DNA of 33,348 nt from Acidobacteriota bacterium (GCA_022340665.1 JAJDNM010000044.1:1-33348); one strand, 5' to 3'. Positions 1 through 9,101 are shown, numbered from the stretch's first letter. A program made the numbers and translations. The notes: generated by a model not told the origin, from the sequence alone.

Positions 1-104
1 TCCTCGCAGTGGGGACAGACGAGCACGAAGTCGCTCGCCGCTGCCATCGGGGTGAGGCACGCCATCAGGATCGGCACCACGAGGCGACCGTACTTGTGAA
101 GCAC
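1..104 (-). CDS. N-terminal fragment of an exported protein (runs off the left edge)
   Basis: Only the first 34 codons lie in the window. Read on the minus strand, a GTG at 102-104 is preceded by an AGGAGG ribosome site five bases upstream, and an in-frame TGA lies further upstream, so this start is well fixed. The peptide begins VLHKYGRLVVPILMACL and continues through LTPMAAASDFVLVCPHCE. That is a basic N-terminus, a hydrophobic core and an AAAS-type signal peptidase site, so the protein is probably secreted. The first mature residues carry a C-P-H-C pair that could bind zinc or form a disulphide. The rest is outside the window and no family can be assigned. Confidence 0.6.
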   Translation of the reverse strand, partial: MLHKYGRLVVPILMACLTPMAAASDFVLVCPHCE

Positions 105-181
105 GATGTCCTCCTCTTTTCTCAGAAAGCATCAACGAATATATGACTCCCCCGTTCACATTTCCACAACGGAAGGGTGAA

Positions 182-262
182 GGGTGCCACGTTCACCATT
201 GCACCATTGTCATGATTGGAAGGCAATACATGGGTGCCACCTTCACCGTCGCACCATTGTCA
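182..262 (+). repeat. Tandem pair of dispersed-repeat units
   Basis: Two 31-base units, 182-212 and 232-262, differ at only three positions and lie 50 bases apart. Each begins GGGTGCCAC, continues with TTCACC and ends GCACCATTGTCA. A third, degraded unit beginning ATACATGGGTG follows near 274. They belong to the same family as the inverted pairs at 15748-15826 and 20048-20118, but here the units are in direct orientation. Confidence 0.75.
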
Positions 263-554
263 AGGACATGGACATACATGGGTGTGACCCCTGATCTGCC
301 TCCGATTCTGATGGGAGCCAGATAGGTGCTGCCTTTCGCAGTCACGCATTGTCATTGCGGCAGCCAGTGTGGTGGACTCAAGGCATGCCGAACGGTTGTT
401 CGAGGTGCGCCAACTGGGGTCTCTGGTCACAATCCGCCATCTCGGATCGAGTTGAAACCGTGAGGCGCTCCCCATGTGGCACCCTCGAGACATCTTTGTG
501 TCCAGCACCACAAGGCAGACGCCTTGAACGGAGATTTTCGACGAACGCAAGACC

Positions 555-585
555 TTGACAAGGAGGTTAGCGATTGCTAACCTCC
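555..585 (+). promoter_or_regulatory. tetR promoter with embedded operator palindrome
   Basis: A consensus TTGACA (555-560) is followed by a 17-base spacer and TAACCT (578-583) as the -10 box. A perfect palindrome, GGAGGTTAGC (562-571), four bases, then GCTAACCTCC (576-585), fills the spacer and overlaps the -10 box. TetR-family repressors typically occupy this position. A near copy lies before the next gene at 1221-1249, so the gene product probably binds both. Confidence 0.8.
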
Positions 586-610
586 GTACCGAACAGGAGA
601 ATAATCGGTT

Positions 611-1213
611 ATGACGATCAACGACATACAATTCGCACCAACCGCCTCTGAAGGGAAGCAGCGCATCCTGCTCGCCGCCCTTCGGTTGTTCAGCGAAAAG
701 GGCTTGTGCGAGACAAGCATACGCGACATCGGAGAAGCAGCGGGGCTTTCAAATCCAGCGTTATATAAACACTACGCGAGCAAGGACGCACTGGCCCGAG
801 CGCTGTTCATCTTTTGTTATCGGTGGCTCCACTCTCCCCTGGAAAAAGTGGTCCGGGGCGAGTTCGAATCGATCGCAAGCCAACTTGGCGCATACAACTC
901 GACTTTTTTCCAGCAATTCGAGATCGCTCCCGAAGTAGTCATTTATCTTTCTGACAATATCCAACAGTTTTGGTCCGAGGTCCAGGCTGACGTCGCTGGA
1001 GACACATTTGTCTCCCAAATAAACCGGATGCTGGCTTCGGCAATCGACCGCAACGAAATCGGCGACGATCTCGACATCGATCTCGCATCAGCCATCATCA
1101 TTGGCGGAATACAACAGCTTTCACGGATGTGGTACCTCGGACTCCTCAAGCGTCCTGCTACCGATTGGACTGACTCGTTCACACAACGAATTCTTGCTCT
1201 GGTAACGGGTTGA
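611..1213 (+). CDS. TetR/AcrR-family transcriptional regulator
   Basis: This 200-residue protein has the usual TetR size. Residues about 16-62 form the DNA-binding helix-turn-helix: RILLAALRLFSEKG, then TSIRDIGEAAGLSNPALYKHYASKDAL, which matches the family pattern closely. The remainder is the divergent helical ligand-binding and dimerisation half, so the inducer cannot be read from sequence. The start has an AGGAGA site ten bases upstream. A perfect operator-like palindrome overlaps its own promoter and a near copy lies 15 bases after its stop, before the membrane-protein gene. It therefore probably represses itself and the downstream YdjM-like gene, perhaps also the SLC12-like transporter. 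Confidence 0.93.
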   Translation: MTINDIQFAPTASEGKQRILLAALRLFSEKGLCETSIRDIGEAAGLSNPALYKHYASKDALARALFIFCYRWLHSPLEKVVRGEFESIASQLGAYNSTFFQQFEIAPEVVIYLSDNIQQFWSEVQADVAGDTFVSQINRMLASAIDRNEIGDDLDIDLASAIIIGGIQQLSRMWYLGLLKRPATDWTDSFTQRILALVTG

Positions 1214-1220
1214 GATTTTT

Positions 1221-1249
1221 TTCAAACCGAGGTTAGCATTTGCTAACTC
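1221..1249 (+). promoter_or_regulatory. Second TetR-type operator and promoter, upstream of the YdjM-like gene
   Basis: GTTAGC (1232-1237), ATTT, GCTAAC (1242-1247) repeats the core of the palindrome before tetR. The promoter geometry is also repeated: TTCAAA (1221-1226), a 17-base spacer and TAACTC (1244-1249). The outer arm is less symmetric than at the tetR site. This predicts control of the 1269 gene by the adjacent TetR protein. Confidence 0.72.
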
Positions 1250-1268
1250 AGTAGAAAGGGGTTCACCG

Positions 1269-1946
1269 ATGTTTGCAGTCAATCACGCGGCCGCAGCGCT
1301 CGTGCTGAAGCGACGATATCCAACTGTTCGAATGGCCGTTATGCTGTTGGCCGTTCAGGCGGTTGAGCTCATATGGGTGGCGTTGAATCTCGTCGGAATC
1401 GAAACCACGACAACTGACTCTACCGTGCGCTCGGTGCAGAATATTCACCTCGTTAACATGCCGTGGTCTCATTCCATCGTAACGACGTTAGCCTTGGCCG
1501 TGGTCGCATGGGCGTTGATTCGGTTTGCCCTTGGAAAGCCAAAGACCGCGATCGCCGTCGCACTTGGCATAGCGTCCCATCTCGTGCTCGACCTCGTGAC
1601 GCACAGTCCTGATATCGCGATCGCGCCTGGGCTCGAAATGAAAAAACTGGGTTTAGGGTTTTACGGCAGCGTTCCCTTTGTCGCGTTCTTGATTGAACTG
1701 GGTTTCGGAATTGCATGCTGGCACATCTACGGAGGATCTCGATGGCTGCTGCTAGCGATTGTTTCGCTCAACATCGCCAACCTGAGTATGTTCTTCCCTC
1801 AGATCGTTGGAATTGAAGCTCAGCTCGCCGGACATACCACCGTGCTGACGCTTGTAATCTTGGCCCAGATCGTGGTTACGATGGCCATCGTTGGGTGGTT
1901 ATCGCGAAGTCACGACGTCAGGGCGGCTGCTCAAAAGAGTTCATGA
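1269..1946 (+). CDS. YdjM/DUF457-like inner-membrane protein, TetR-controlled
   Basis: This 225-residue integral membrane protein has about six hydrophobic segments. The motifs NMPWSHS (near residue 64) and SHLVLDLVTHSPD (near 102) supply clustered His and Asp residues, as in the YdjM-type membrane-associated putative metal-dependent hydrolases. Its biochemical role is not established. A homologous protein with PWTHS and SHWLLDLLSHRPD is encoded at 30863-31528 in this window. The gene follows tetR by 55 bases and has its own operator-containing promoter. An AGAAAGGGG ribosome site precedes the ATG. The tail after about residue 212 is polar. Family placement rests on the motifs and topology and is moderately sure. 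Confidence 0.8.
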   Translation: MFAVNHAAAALVLKRRYPTVRMAVMLLAVQAVELIWVALNLVGIETTTTDSTVRSVQNIHLVNMPWSHSIVTTLALAVVAWALIRFALGKPKTAIAVALGIASHLVLDLVTHSPDIAIAPGLEMKKLGLGFYGSVPFVAFLIELGFGIACWHIYGGSRWLLLAIVSLNIANLSMFFPQIVGIEAQLAGHTTVLTLVILAQIVVTMAIVGWLSRSHDVRAAAQKSS

Positions 1947-2111
1947 TCCGCGGTTCGGCAGCAAGAGTGAAAGACGACGGTACTGCGGACCTGGAGCCTT
2001 TGGGACGTTCAACTCGGCAATTCGATCACCCGCCTTGCGCGACGAAGAAAACACGCGTACTGTGCTTCGACGAACGAAACGTATAGAGCGCCAATTCGTG
2101 GAAAACGAAGA

Positions 2112-4349
2112 ATGACGCACGACGACAAGCTGGGCACCTTCATCGGTGTCTTCACGCCGACGATCCTCACGATCCTCGGCGTCATCATGTACCTTCGTTT
2201 AGGCTGGTTGGCCGGTCACCTCGGCCTCATCCGCATCGTCTTCGTCGTGGTCCTGGCCAACGCGATCACCTTCATTACCACACTGGCCTTTTCCGCTGTG
2301 GCCACGAACGCGAGAGTCGGGGTCGGCGGCGCCTACTTCATCATCTCTCGCAGCCTTGGCCTCGAGCTCGGCGGCGCGATCGGCGTACCGCTTTTCCTCT
2401 CGCAGACCTTTTCGGTCACTCTCTATGCCTACGGCCTCGCGGAATCTTTTCGGATCATCTGGCCGGAGCTTCCACTACTGCCGGTGACGCTGGTCACAGT
2501 CGTCGCAGTCGGGGTGCTTGCGTTCACCGGCGCTGAAAGGGCCCTCAGGGCGCAGATCGTCCTCATGGGATTCGTGGTGCTGTCGTTGGTTGCCCTCACC
2601 ATCGGCGCCTTTGTCCGCTCGTCCGGCATCGAGGTGACGCTTCATCCGCCGACCGGCGATGTCAGCTTCTGGGCCGGCTTCGCCGTCTTTTTCCCGGCTG
2701 TGACCGGCGTCATGGCCGGGCTTGGGCTTTCGGGCGATTTGCGGGACCCGGGAAAATCAATTCCCCTCGGGTCGATTGCGGCGGTGGGGACCGGCTTCCT
2801 GGTCTACCTGCTGGTACCGGTGCTCCTTTGCCTGGGTTCGGACCCGTCGTCTCTCCGCGACAACCCGATGGTGTGGTCGAAAATCGCGATACTCGGGCCG
2901 TGGCTCGTGCTCCCCGGTCTGTGGTCTGCGATTTTTTCGTCCGCCGTCGGCTCGATGTTGGCTGCCCCGCGCACCCTCCAGGCTCTGGCCCAAGACGGTC
3001 TTGTGCCCCGTTTCCTGTGGCGGCCGACGGGAGGCTCACGGGAGCTTCTGCCCGGGCTTGCGGTCGCACTGGCAATCGCGGTTGGAGCGGTCTTCCTCGG
3101 CAACCTCAATGCGGTGGCGGCGGTGGTGTCCATGTTCTTCCTCACCGTCTACGGGACGGTCAACCTCGTCGCAGCATTTGAAGTCCTGAGTGGCGATCCG
3201 TCGTGGCGCCCGAAGATCAGCGTACCGTGGCCAGTAACCCTCGCGGGCGGTTTCGCGTGCGTCGTGGTCATGGTGCTGATCAGCCCGGTGGCTGGCGTCC
3301 TCGCTCTGGTGGCGGAGTTTTCCCTCTGGATGTACCTGTCGCGGAAGGCGCAGCAAGCGCGCTGGGGAGACGCCCGACGCGGATTGTACGAGGCGTTGAT
3401 CAGGTGGGCCCTGATTCGCCTCAACGAGCGTCCGATGAGCGCGCGCAACTGGCGACCACATATCCTGACCTTCGTCGTCGATCCTCTGAAAGAGCTCGAT
3501 CTCATCCGTTTCGGCGACTGGTTCAGCCAGGGGCGGGGCGTGGTGACCGTGTGTAACCTCGTGATTGGCGACCTGCTGAACGAGGAGCTGGATCTCGCAG
3601 CCCGCAGGAACAAAATCGTCGAGGTGATCGAGGAGGAGGACATCGTCGTCTTCCCCGAGGTCGACGCCGTCAACGACGTGGCTGAGGGGATCATCAACGT
3701 CAGCCAAGCCAACGGCATGGCCGGGATGTCCAGCAACACCGTACTCCTCGGCTGGCCGGAGTCGGTTGAGCTTCGTGCGGAGTTTTTGCGCGTGATGCGG
3801 CGGCTGGAGCGTTTGAACAAGTCCTTCGTGTTGGGTCGAATCCGGCCGAGGTACATATACCGACGGGAGCGCCCGAAGATCCACGTATGGTGGGGCGGTT
3901 TGGAGCGCAACGGCGATCTGCTGCTCCTGCTCGCACACCTCCTCAACTCCAATCCGGAGTGGCGCGGCGCGACTGTCGAGGTGATGAGCATCGCCTCGTC
4001 CGAGCTGATGAAGACCCGCACCGAAGCGTATCTGCGACAGCTGATCCCGGAAATCCGCATCGACGCCTCGGTTCGTGTGGTTGTCAAACCGAAGGACGAG
4101 CCCGTGGTCGACGTTATCCAACGGGAAAGCGCCGACGCGGCGGCGGTCTTCCTCGGACTCCAAATGCCGGAGGTCGGGAACGAGGCAGAGTACGCGGAGC
4201 GGATTGAGCGACTCGCCGGAGACCTCCCGGTGGTCTTCTTCGTCAAGAACTCGAGTCTTTTCGTCGGGGAGTTATTGGAGGCCGCCGAAGCAGTCATCAA
4301 AGATGAGAGCGACGAAGAAAACGGCAGCGACGCGGTTATTGGAAAGTGA
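2112..4349 (+). CDS. SLC12-type cation-chloride cotransporter-like permease
   Basis: The protein has 745 residues. The first 430 or so form an APC-superfamily transporter with about twelve membrane segments, opening with GVFTPTILTILGVIMYLRLGW, a hallmark of SLC12 cotransporters, and including GVGGAYFIISRSLG. Residues about 440-745 are a soluble C-terminal domain with the SLC12 signatures ARNWRPHILTFV, GMAGMSSNTVLLGWPE and KIHVWWGGLERNGDLLLLLAHLL. Eukaryotic relatives move Na+, K+ and Cl- together; the ions used by bacterial members are mostly unproven. It lies 165 bases after the YdjM-like gene on the same strand and could be co-transcribed. The ribosome site before the ATG is weak. Long open frames on the opposite strand here are shadows. 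Confidence 0.92.
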   Translation: MTHDDKLGTFIGVFTPTILTILGVIMYLRLGWLAGHLGLIRIVFVVVLANAITFITTLAFSAVATNARVGVGGAYFIISRSLGLELGGAIGVPLFLSQTFSVTLYAYGLAESFRIIWPELPLLPVTLVTVVAVGVLAFTGAERALRAQIVLMGFVVLSLVALTIGAFVRSSGIEVTLHPPTGDVSFWAGFAVFFPAVTGVMAGLGLSGDLRDPGKSIPLGSIAAVGTGFLVYLLVPVLLCLGSDPSSLRDNPMVWSKIAILGPWLVLPGLWSAIFSSAVGSMLAAPRTLQALAQDGLVPRFLWRPTGGSRELLPGLAVALAIAVGAVFLGNLNAVAAVVSMFFLTVYGTVNLVAAFEVLSGDPSWRPKISVPWPVTLAGGFACVVVMVLISPVAGVLALVAEFSLWMYLSRKAQQARWGDARRGLYEALIRWALIRLNERPMSARNWRPHILTFVVDPLKELDLIRFGDWFSQGRGVVTVCNLVIGDLLNEELDLAARRNKIVEVIEEEDIVVFPEVDAVNDVAEGIINVSQANGMAGMSSNTVLLGWPESVELRAEFLRVMRRLERLNKSFVLGRIRPRYIYRRERPKIHVWWGGLERNGDLLLLLAHLLNSNPEWRGATVEVMSIASSELMKTRTEAYLRQLIPEIRIDASVRVVVKPKDEPVVDVIQRESADAAAVFLGLQMPEVGNEAEYAERIERLAGDLPVVFFVKNSSLFVGELLEAAEAVIKDESDEENGSDAVIGK

Positions 4350-4547
4350 CAATCTCAGCTCAGGCGTTCCCGTGGTTGGGCATGTTGGGACCGGCCCCCC
4401 AAGGCGAATATCGAGGACGAATTACCGCCTTCACCTGTGTCCGATAAACCGGGGGCGCTGTATTCCGGCACAGTTGCCATGCATCACCTCACAATAGTCG
4501 TCAGATGGAGCTCCTCCACACGCTGACGGCCTCTCGCGAATGACTCG

Positions 4548-5240
4548 CTACTCCAAAGCCAGTCGCACCGCTGCTTGAGCGTGAAGGAGGGTGGTGTCGA
4601 AAAGCGGGATCTCGCCCTCGTCCTGCTTCACCAGCAGCGGGATTTCGGTGCATCCAAGGATGATGCCTCGCGCCCCCTTAGATTGAAGCCGGCGAATGGC
4701 CTCCCAGTAGAGCATCTTCGATTCGGGTGAGATCACCCCGATTGTGAGCTCCTCCATGATGACCCGGTGGATCATGCTCACGTCCTGCTCCGATGGAATC
4801 ACCGTTTCGATTTCATGCTTCTCCGCCAGACGCCGACGGTAGAAGTCCTGGGTCATGGTAAACCGCGTGCCGAGCAGGCCCACCGTTCCGATGCCGGCGG
4901 CCCCGACGGCCTTCGCCGTTACATCGATGATGTTCAGAATCGGGATGCCGATCCTCTCCTCGACCTGATCCGCCAGCTTGTGCATGGTATTGGTGCAGAT
5001 CACCAGGAAATCAGCGCCGCCCCGCTCCACGGCAACGGATCCCGCGACCAGACGCTCGAGAACCAGATCCCAGCGCTCGGTTTCCATTTCCGGCTCGATC
5101 TCACCGAAATCAATTGAGTACATCAGGGACTGCGCCGAGTGGATGCCGCCCAGCTTCTCCCGCACACCCTGGTTGATCAGTCGGTAGTACTCCACCGAGG
5201 ACTCACACGTCATCCCACCAAGTAGACCGATTGTCTTCAT
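4548..5240 (-). CDS. Aspartate/glutamate racemase, probably with its own start inside the fused frame
   Basis: From the ATG at 5238-5240 the frame encodes 230 residues, the normal length for Asp/Glu racemases. It begins MKTIGLLGGMTCESSVEYY. Both catalytic cysteines of this cofactor-independent family are present, in VICTNTMHKLAD and in ILGCTEIPLLV. These enzymes invert the alpha carbon of an acidic amino acid, often to supply D-amino acids. A GGGAG ribosome site lies about eight bases before this ATG, supporting independent translation. The preceding residues of the shared frame (about 185-248 counting from 5984) look like translated spacer. The exact substrate cannot be told from sequence. 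Confidence 0.75.
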   Translation of the reverse strand: MKTIGLLGGMTCESSVEYYRLINQGVREKLGGIHSAQSLMYSIDFGEIEPEMETERWDLVLERLVAGSVAVERGGADFLVICTNTMHKLADQVEERIGIPILNIIDVTAKAVGAAGIGTVGLLGTRFTMTQDFYRRRLAEKHEIETVIPSEQDVSMIHRVIMEELTIGVISPESKMLYWEAIRRLQSKGARGIILGCTEIPLLVKQDEGEIPLFDTTLLHAQAAVRLALE

Positions 5241-5861
5241 CCATGACTCCCACCGACGACGTTGTGACAACCCCGATTTCGGCTCTGGCATTGTCGCACT
5301 CCTGCTTGGTTTTACATGAGTTCCGCGTTCACCATGGCATGGGTTTCGCCGATGCCACTCTCTGCGAAAAAGCCGCCGTTGGCCGTTTCGGCTATTTGAG
5401 GGTGTCCGGGGAGGGTTCTGGATCCGCGCTCGGTAGTCGATAAGTTGCCGATGGTACTCGCTGTGCAGCAGTGGACTCGAAATCAGAAAATCCGCAGTTG
5501 CGAGGTTGCACGCAGTCGGAATGTTGTAGACCACCGACAGCCGCAGCAAGGCCTTGACGTCAACATCGTGCGGATGTGGTTCCAGCGGGTCCCAGAAAAA
5601 GATCAAAACGTCGATCTCACCCTCAGCGATCTTCGCGCCGATTTGCTGGTCGCCCCCCAAGGGACCTGACTGGAAGCAATAGACCTCCATATCCAGCACC
5701 TTCCGGATGATCCGTCTGGTGGTGCCGGTGCCGAAAAGCTGGTGCAAGGCCAGGGTCCCTCGGTTGAACTTCGCCCACTCCAACAGGTCCTGCTTGCGGT
5801 TGTCGTGGGCAATCAGAGCAATCCGCTTGACCTCGGGTAAAAGCTCGCGGTGATGTGTCAT
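4548..5861 (-). CDS. mgsA: Methylglyoxal synthase fused in frame to an Asp/Glu racemase
   Basis: One open frame encodes two enzymes. Residues about 5-150 are methylglyoxal synthase, which makes methylglyoxal from dihydroxyacetone phosphate. The active-site pieces are present: IALIAHDNRKQ, SGPLGGDQQIGA (catalytic Asp) and DPLEPHPHDVDVKALL (His and Asp), ending with ACNLATADFLISSP. A low-complexity, Arg-rich stretch of about 65 residues follows, then a complete Asp/Glu racemase. I chose the start at 5861 because GGAGG lies seven bases upstream; the frame is open to 5984, but that extension looks non-coding. A free-standing synthase would end near residue 145-150. Either the stop was lost, perhaps by repeat insertion, or this is a true fusion. 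Confidence 0.75.
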   Translation of the reverse strand: MTHHRELLPEVKRIALIAHDNRKQDLLEWAKFNRGTLALHQLFGTGTTRRIIRKVLDMEVYCFQSGPLGGDQQIGAKIAEGEIDVLIFFWDPLEPHPHDVDVKALLRLSVVYNIPTACNLATADFLISSPLLHSEYHRQLIDYRARIQNPPRTPSNSRNGQRRLFRREWHRRNPCHGERGTHVKPSRSATMPEPKSGLSQRRRWESWMKTIGLLGGMTCESSVEYYRLINQGVREKLGGIHSAQSLMYSIDFGEIEPEMETERWDLVLERLVAGSVAVERGGADFLVICTNTMHKLADQVEERIGIPILNIIDVTAKAVGAAGIGTVGLLGTRFTMTQDFYRRRLAEKHEIETVIPSEQDVSMIHRVIMEELTIGVISPESKMLYWEAIRRLQSKGARGIILGCTEIPLLVKQDEGEIPLFDTTLLHAQAAVRLALE

Positions 5862-6179
5862 CTTCGATCCTCCGAAGCGGTCATGCTTGGTCATGAATAT
5901 GAAGACGCGATGAAGCGCCTGCGAAGGTGAGCATGCCGCGTTTGTCTTCATCAAACATTGGTGCCGGTTTTCGCGATGACACATTGTGGGTATCTCAGCG
6001 ACAAAGAGTCAAAGCGAGCTGTGGCACCCTGGCTCGGTTCGACGTTTGCGAGTACCCTCTGGTATAGTACGTTTCAGAACTGAGACGCAATATCGAGACC
6101 AAACGGCCGGTCAACCGCAACCTCGAGGCCAGTCCGAGCATCGCGGCCAGCCTGTCGGCACGGAAAGCGAGCGCGAACC
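5862..6179. other. Divergent intergenic region between the mgsA frame and the TPR lipoprotein gene
   Basis: This 318-base spacer must hold promoters for both directions. On the plus strand TGGTATAGT (6060-6068) resembles an extended -10 box about 110 bases before the lipoprotein gene, with no good -35 at the usual distance. GTGGCACCCTGG near 6021 is a fragment of the dispersed repeat in inverted orientation. I see no further gene here. Confidence 0.4.
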
Positions 6180-7847
6180 ATGAACCACACGAGAACCATC
6201 ATTCGTCAGGTCGCGGTGGCCGCGGTCTTGTTGACGACGATGGCCGCAACCGCATGCAGTCGCCAGTCGTTGCCACCCGACAACGGTGCCAGAATCTACC
6301 AAGGTTTCGGCAACTACGAACGGGCGATCACAACCAACTCGGCTATCGCCCAGCAGTGGTTCAATCAGGGCATGCAGCTGATGTACGGCTTCAACCACGA
6401 CGAAGCCGTCCGCTCCTTCGAACAGGCTGCCGCGGCCGATGACTCGGCGGCCATGCCGTGGTGGGCCATCGCCTACTGCCAGGGCATCAACATCAACGAC
6501 CCCGAGATGACCGAGGAGCGATCGCGGCGCGCCTGGGAAGCTGTGCAGGAGGCCCTCGCCCGCCTCGGCGACGATTCGGCGGTCGAGGCCGCCCTGGTTC
6601 GGGCGGTTGCCGAGCGTTACGCGTGGCCGGCGCCGGAAGATCGCAGCGCCCTCGATCAGGCCTACGCCAACGCCATGCAAGCGGTCTACGAGAGGTTTCC
6701 CGAGGACCCCGACGTAGCGACCCTGTTTGCCGAGTCGTTGATGAACCTCCAGCCATGGGATTACTGGACTGAAGCCGGCGAGCCCAGGGGTCGGATCGGT
6801 GAGATCGTCGAGGTCGTGCAGAGAGTCCTCGAGACCCATCCCCGGCACCCGGGTGCCAACCACTACTTCATCCACGCCGTCGAGGCCTCGGCCCAGCCCG
6901 AGCTCGCCGTCGAGGCGGCCGACCGGCTCTCAACCATCGTTCCCGGTGCGGGACACCTTGTCCACATGCCGTCGCATATCTATATCCGCGTCGGCCGCTA
7001 CGCCGACGCCGCACGGTCCAACCAGAACGCCATCGAGGTCGACCGCGCCTACCTCGCGCAGGCTCCTCCACCCGGGCTCTACGCTGCCTACTACGGCCAC
7101 AACCTCCACTTTCTGGCCTTCGCATCAATGATGTCCGGGAACTTCGAGCAGGCCCTCGGGGCGGCGCGGGATCTCGAAGCCGAGATGCCCGAGGACGCCC
7201 TCCGTGAATGGGCCGGGCTCATCGAGGGGATCATGCCCACGACGTTCCATGTCTTGATCCGCTTCGGCAAGTGGGAGCAGATTCTCGCCGAGCCCGACTA
7301 CCCGGAGTGGCGGCTCGTGTCGCGGGCCGTGCGACGCTACGCCCGCTCCATCGCCAACTCGGCGCTTGGTCGCACCGAGGAGGCGCGGGTCGAGCTGGCG
7401 GCGTTCGAGGCCGCCTGGACCGAGATCCCCGAGGACTGGTGGGTCTTCAACAATCGGGTCCACCAGATCCTTCCCGTTGCCAATGCGATGATCAACGGCG
7501 AGCTTCTCTTCCGCGAAGGCAGGCACGACGAGGCCTTTGCCGTCCTCCGCGAAGGAGTGGCGGCGGAGGACGCCCTGGTCTACGACGAGCCGCCGGCCTG
7601 GATGCTCCCCGTGCGGCACGCTCTCGGGGCGCTGCTCATGTCGGACGGTCGGTACTCCGAGGCCGAGGCGGTCTACCGCGAGGATCTCGAACGCAACCGC
7701 GACAACGGTTGGGCGCTCACCGGACTCAAGCTTGCGCTGGAAGCGCAGCAACGCGGTCTCGAGGCAGAGGAGCTCGCACCCCGGCTCACGCTGGCGTTCA
7801 ACTCCGCAGACACCCGCCCCACGTCGTCCTGTTACTGCGAACCCTGA
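6180..7847 (+). CDS. TPR-repeat lipoprotein with conserved His-rich motifs
   Basis: This 555-residue protein starts with a lipoprotein signal: basic NHTRTIIRQ, a hydrophobic core, then ATAC with the lipidated Cys at about residue 26. Helical TPR-like units fill the rest (WFNQGMQLMYGFNHDEAVRSFEQAAAAD; GRYADAARSNQNAIEVD; GRYSEAEAVYREDLERN). Three His-containing stretches stand out: GANHYFIHAVEAS, GHLVHMPSHIYIRVGRY and YYGHNLHFLAFA. From memory these are shared by a widespread group of uncharacterised TPR proteins in Acidobacteriota and Gemmatimonadota. The clustered histidines suggest a metal or ligand site, which is inference. It is probably envelope-anchored. The ribosome site before the ATG is weak (GGAAAGCGAG). 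It is transcribed alone, with a hairpin just after the stop. Confidence 0.88.
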   Translation: MNHTRTIIRQVAVAAVLLTTMAATACSRQSLPPDNGARIYQGFGNYERAITTNSAIAQQWFNQGMQLMYGFNHDEAVRSFEQAAAADDSAAMPWWAIAYCQGININDPEMTEERSRRAWEAVQEALARLGDDSAVEAALVRAVAERYAWPAPEDRSALDQAYANAMQAVYERFPEDPDVATLFAESLMNLQPWDYWTEAGEPRGRIGEIVEVVQRVLETHPRHPGANHYFIHAVEASAQPELAVEAADRLSTIVPGAGHLVHMPSHIYIRVGRYADAARSNQNAIEVDRAYLAQAPPPGLYAAYYGHNLHFLAFASMMSGNFEQALGAARDLEAEMPEDALREWAGLIEGIMPTTFHVLIRFGKWEQILAEPDYPEWRLVSRAVRRYARSIANSALGRTEEARVELAAFEAAWTEIPEDWWVFNNRVHQILPVANAMINGELLFREGRHDEAFAVLREGVAAEDALVYDEPPAWMLPVRHALGALLMSDGRYSEAEAVYREDLERNRDNGWALTGLKLALEAQQRGLEAEELAPRLTLAFNSADTRPTSSCYCEP

Positions 7848-7849
7848 TG

Positions 7850-7883
7850 CTGCAAGGGGGCTCCCGCGCCTTGCTCCCTGCAG
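7850..7883 (+). terminator. Hairpin after the TPR lipoprotein gene
   Basis: CTGCAAGGG (from 7850) can pair with CCCTGCAG (to 7883) with one bulged A, three bases after the stop codon. There is no T-tract, so intrinsic termination is uncertain. Confidence 0.3.
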
Positions 7884-7890
7884 ATCTCAT

Positions 7891-7920
7891 GGGTACCAGG
7901 TTCACATAGGCGCCACGTTG
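7891..7920. repeat. Dispersed-repeat copy (variant)
   Basis: GGGTACCAGGTTCACA is followed closely by GCGCCACGTTG. Both are variants of the GGGTGCCACGTTCACA core. The copy lies in the spacer after the TPR lipoprotein gene. Confidence 0.45.
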
Positions 7921-8171
7921 GTCGATGGTCACCACCCCGCGTAGCCTCGGAGACCGCATTATTCATGACTCTACTGCTGCAAGGCGCTGTTCACCGCGCG
8001 TGGCTGGGCTTTCGCGATGAATCCTCATGAAAAATGCGGGTGAGTCAATCTTCGACAACGCTGAGAAGACAACTACGAGATCACGCGAGGTTCGGAACCG
8101 TGGCGAGGAATGTCGGAACAACTTAACTGGGGCGGGCGTAGTATGAGACGAAGCAACCGCAAGGAGGGCGA

Positions 8172-9100
<929 letters not shown>

Positions 9101-9101
<1 letters not shown>

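Larger units (their letters stand above)
105..610. other. Intergenic region with repeat copies and the tetR promoter
   Basis: About 500 bases separate the divergent left-edge gene and the TetR gene. The left half carries tandem copies of the window-wide GGGTGCCACGTTCAC repeat (182-262, with a degraded third copy near 278), preceded by a GTTCACATTTCCACA fragment near 154. The right end holds the tetR promoter and operator. Small open frames on both strands (260-631 minus, 349-558 plus) have no ribosome site or family-like sequence, so I do not call them genes. Confidence 0.6.
7848..8171. other. Intergenic region between the TPR lipoprotein gene and the ABC operon
   Basis: This spacer contains a short hairpin (7850-7883) just after the lipoprotein gene and a repeat-family copy (7891-7920). 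The region leading to the ABC operon shows no confident promoter, although TAGTAT lies near 8140. The sequence GCGCCTTGC (7867-7875) is repeated inverted as GCAAGGCGC near 7979, which could form a larger structure. No coding signal is visible. Confidence 0.4.

Noticed and set aside
260-631. 123-residue open frame on the minus strand across the tetR promoter
   Set aside because: It covers the operator and repeats, has no ribosome site and shows no family-like sequence.
3036-4300. Two long minus-strand frames (375 and 383 residues) under the SLC12-like gene
   Set aside because: Both are compositional shadows of a well-conserved plus-strand transporter; their translations are His/Arg/Ser-rich without domains.
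5862-5984. N-terminal extension of the mgsA frame
   Set aside because: The ATG at 5861 has a clear GGAGG site and matches the family start; the extra 41 residues look non-coding.
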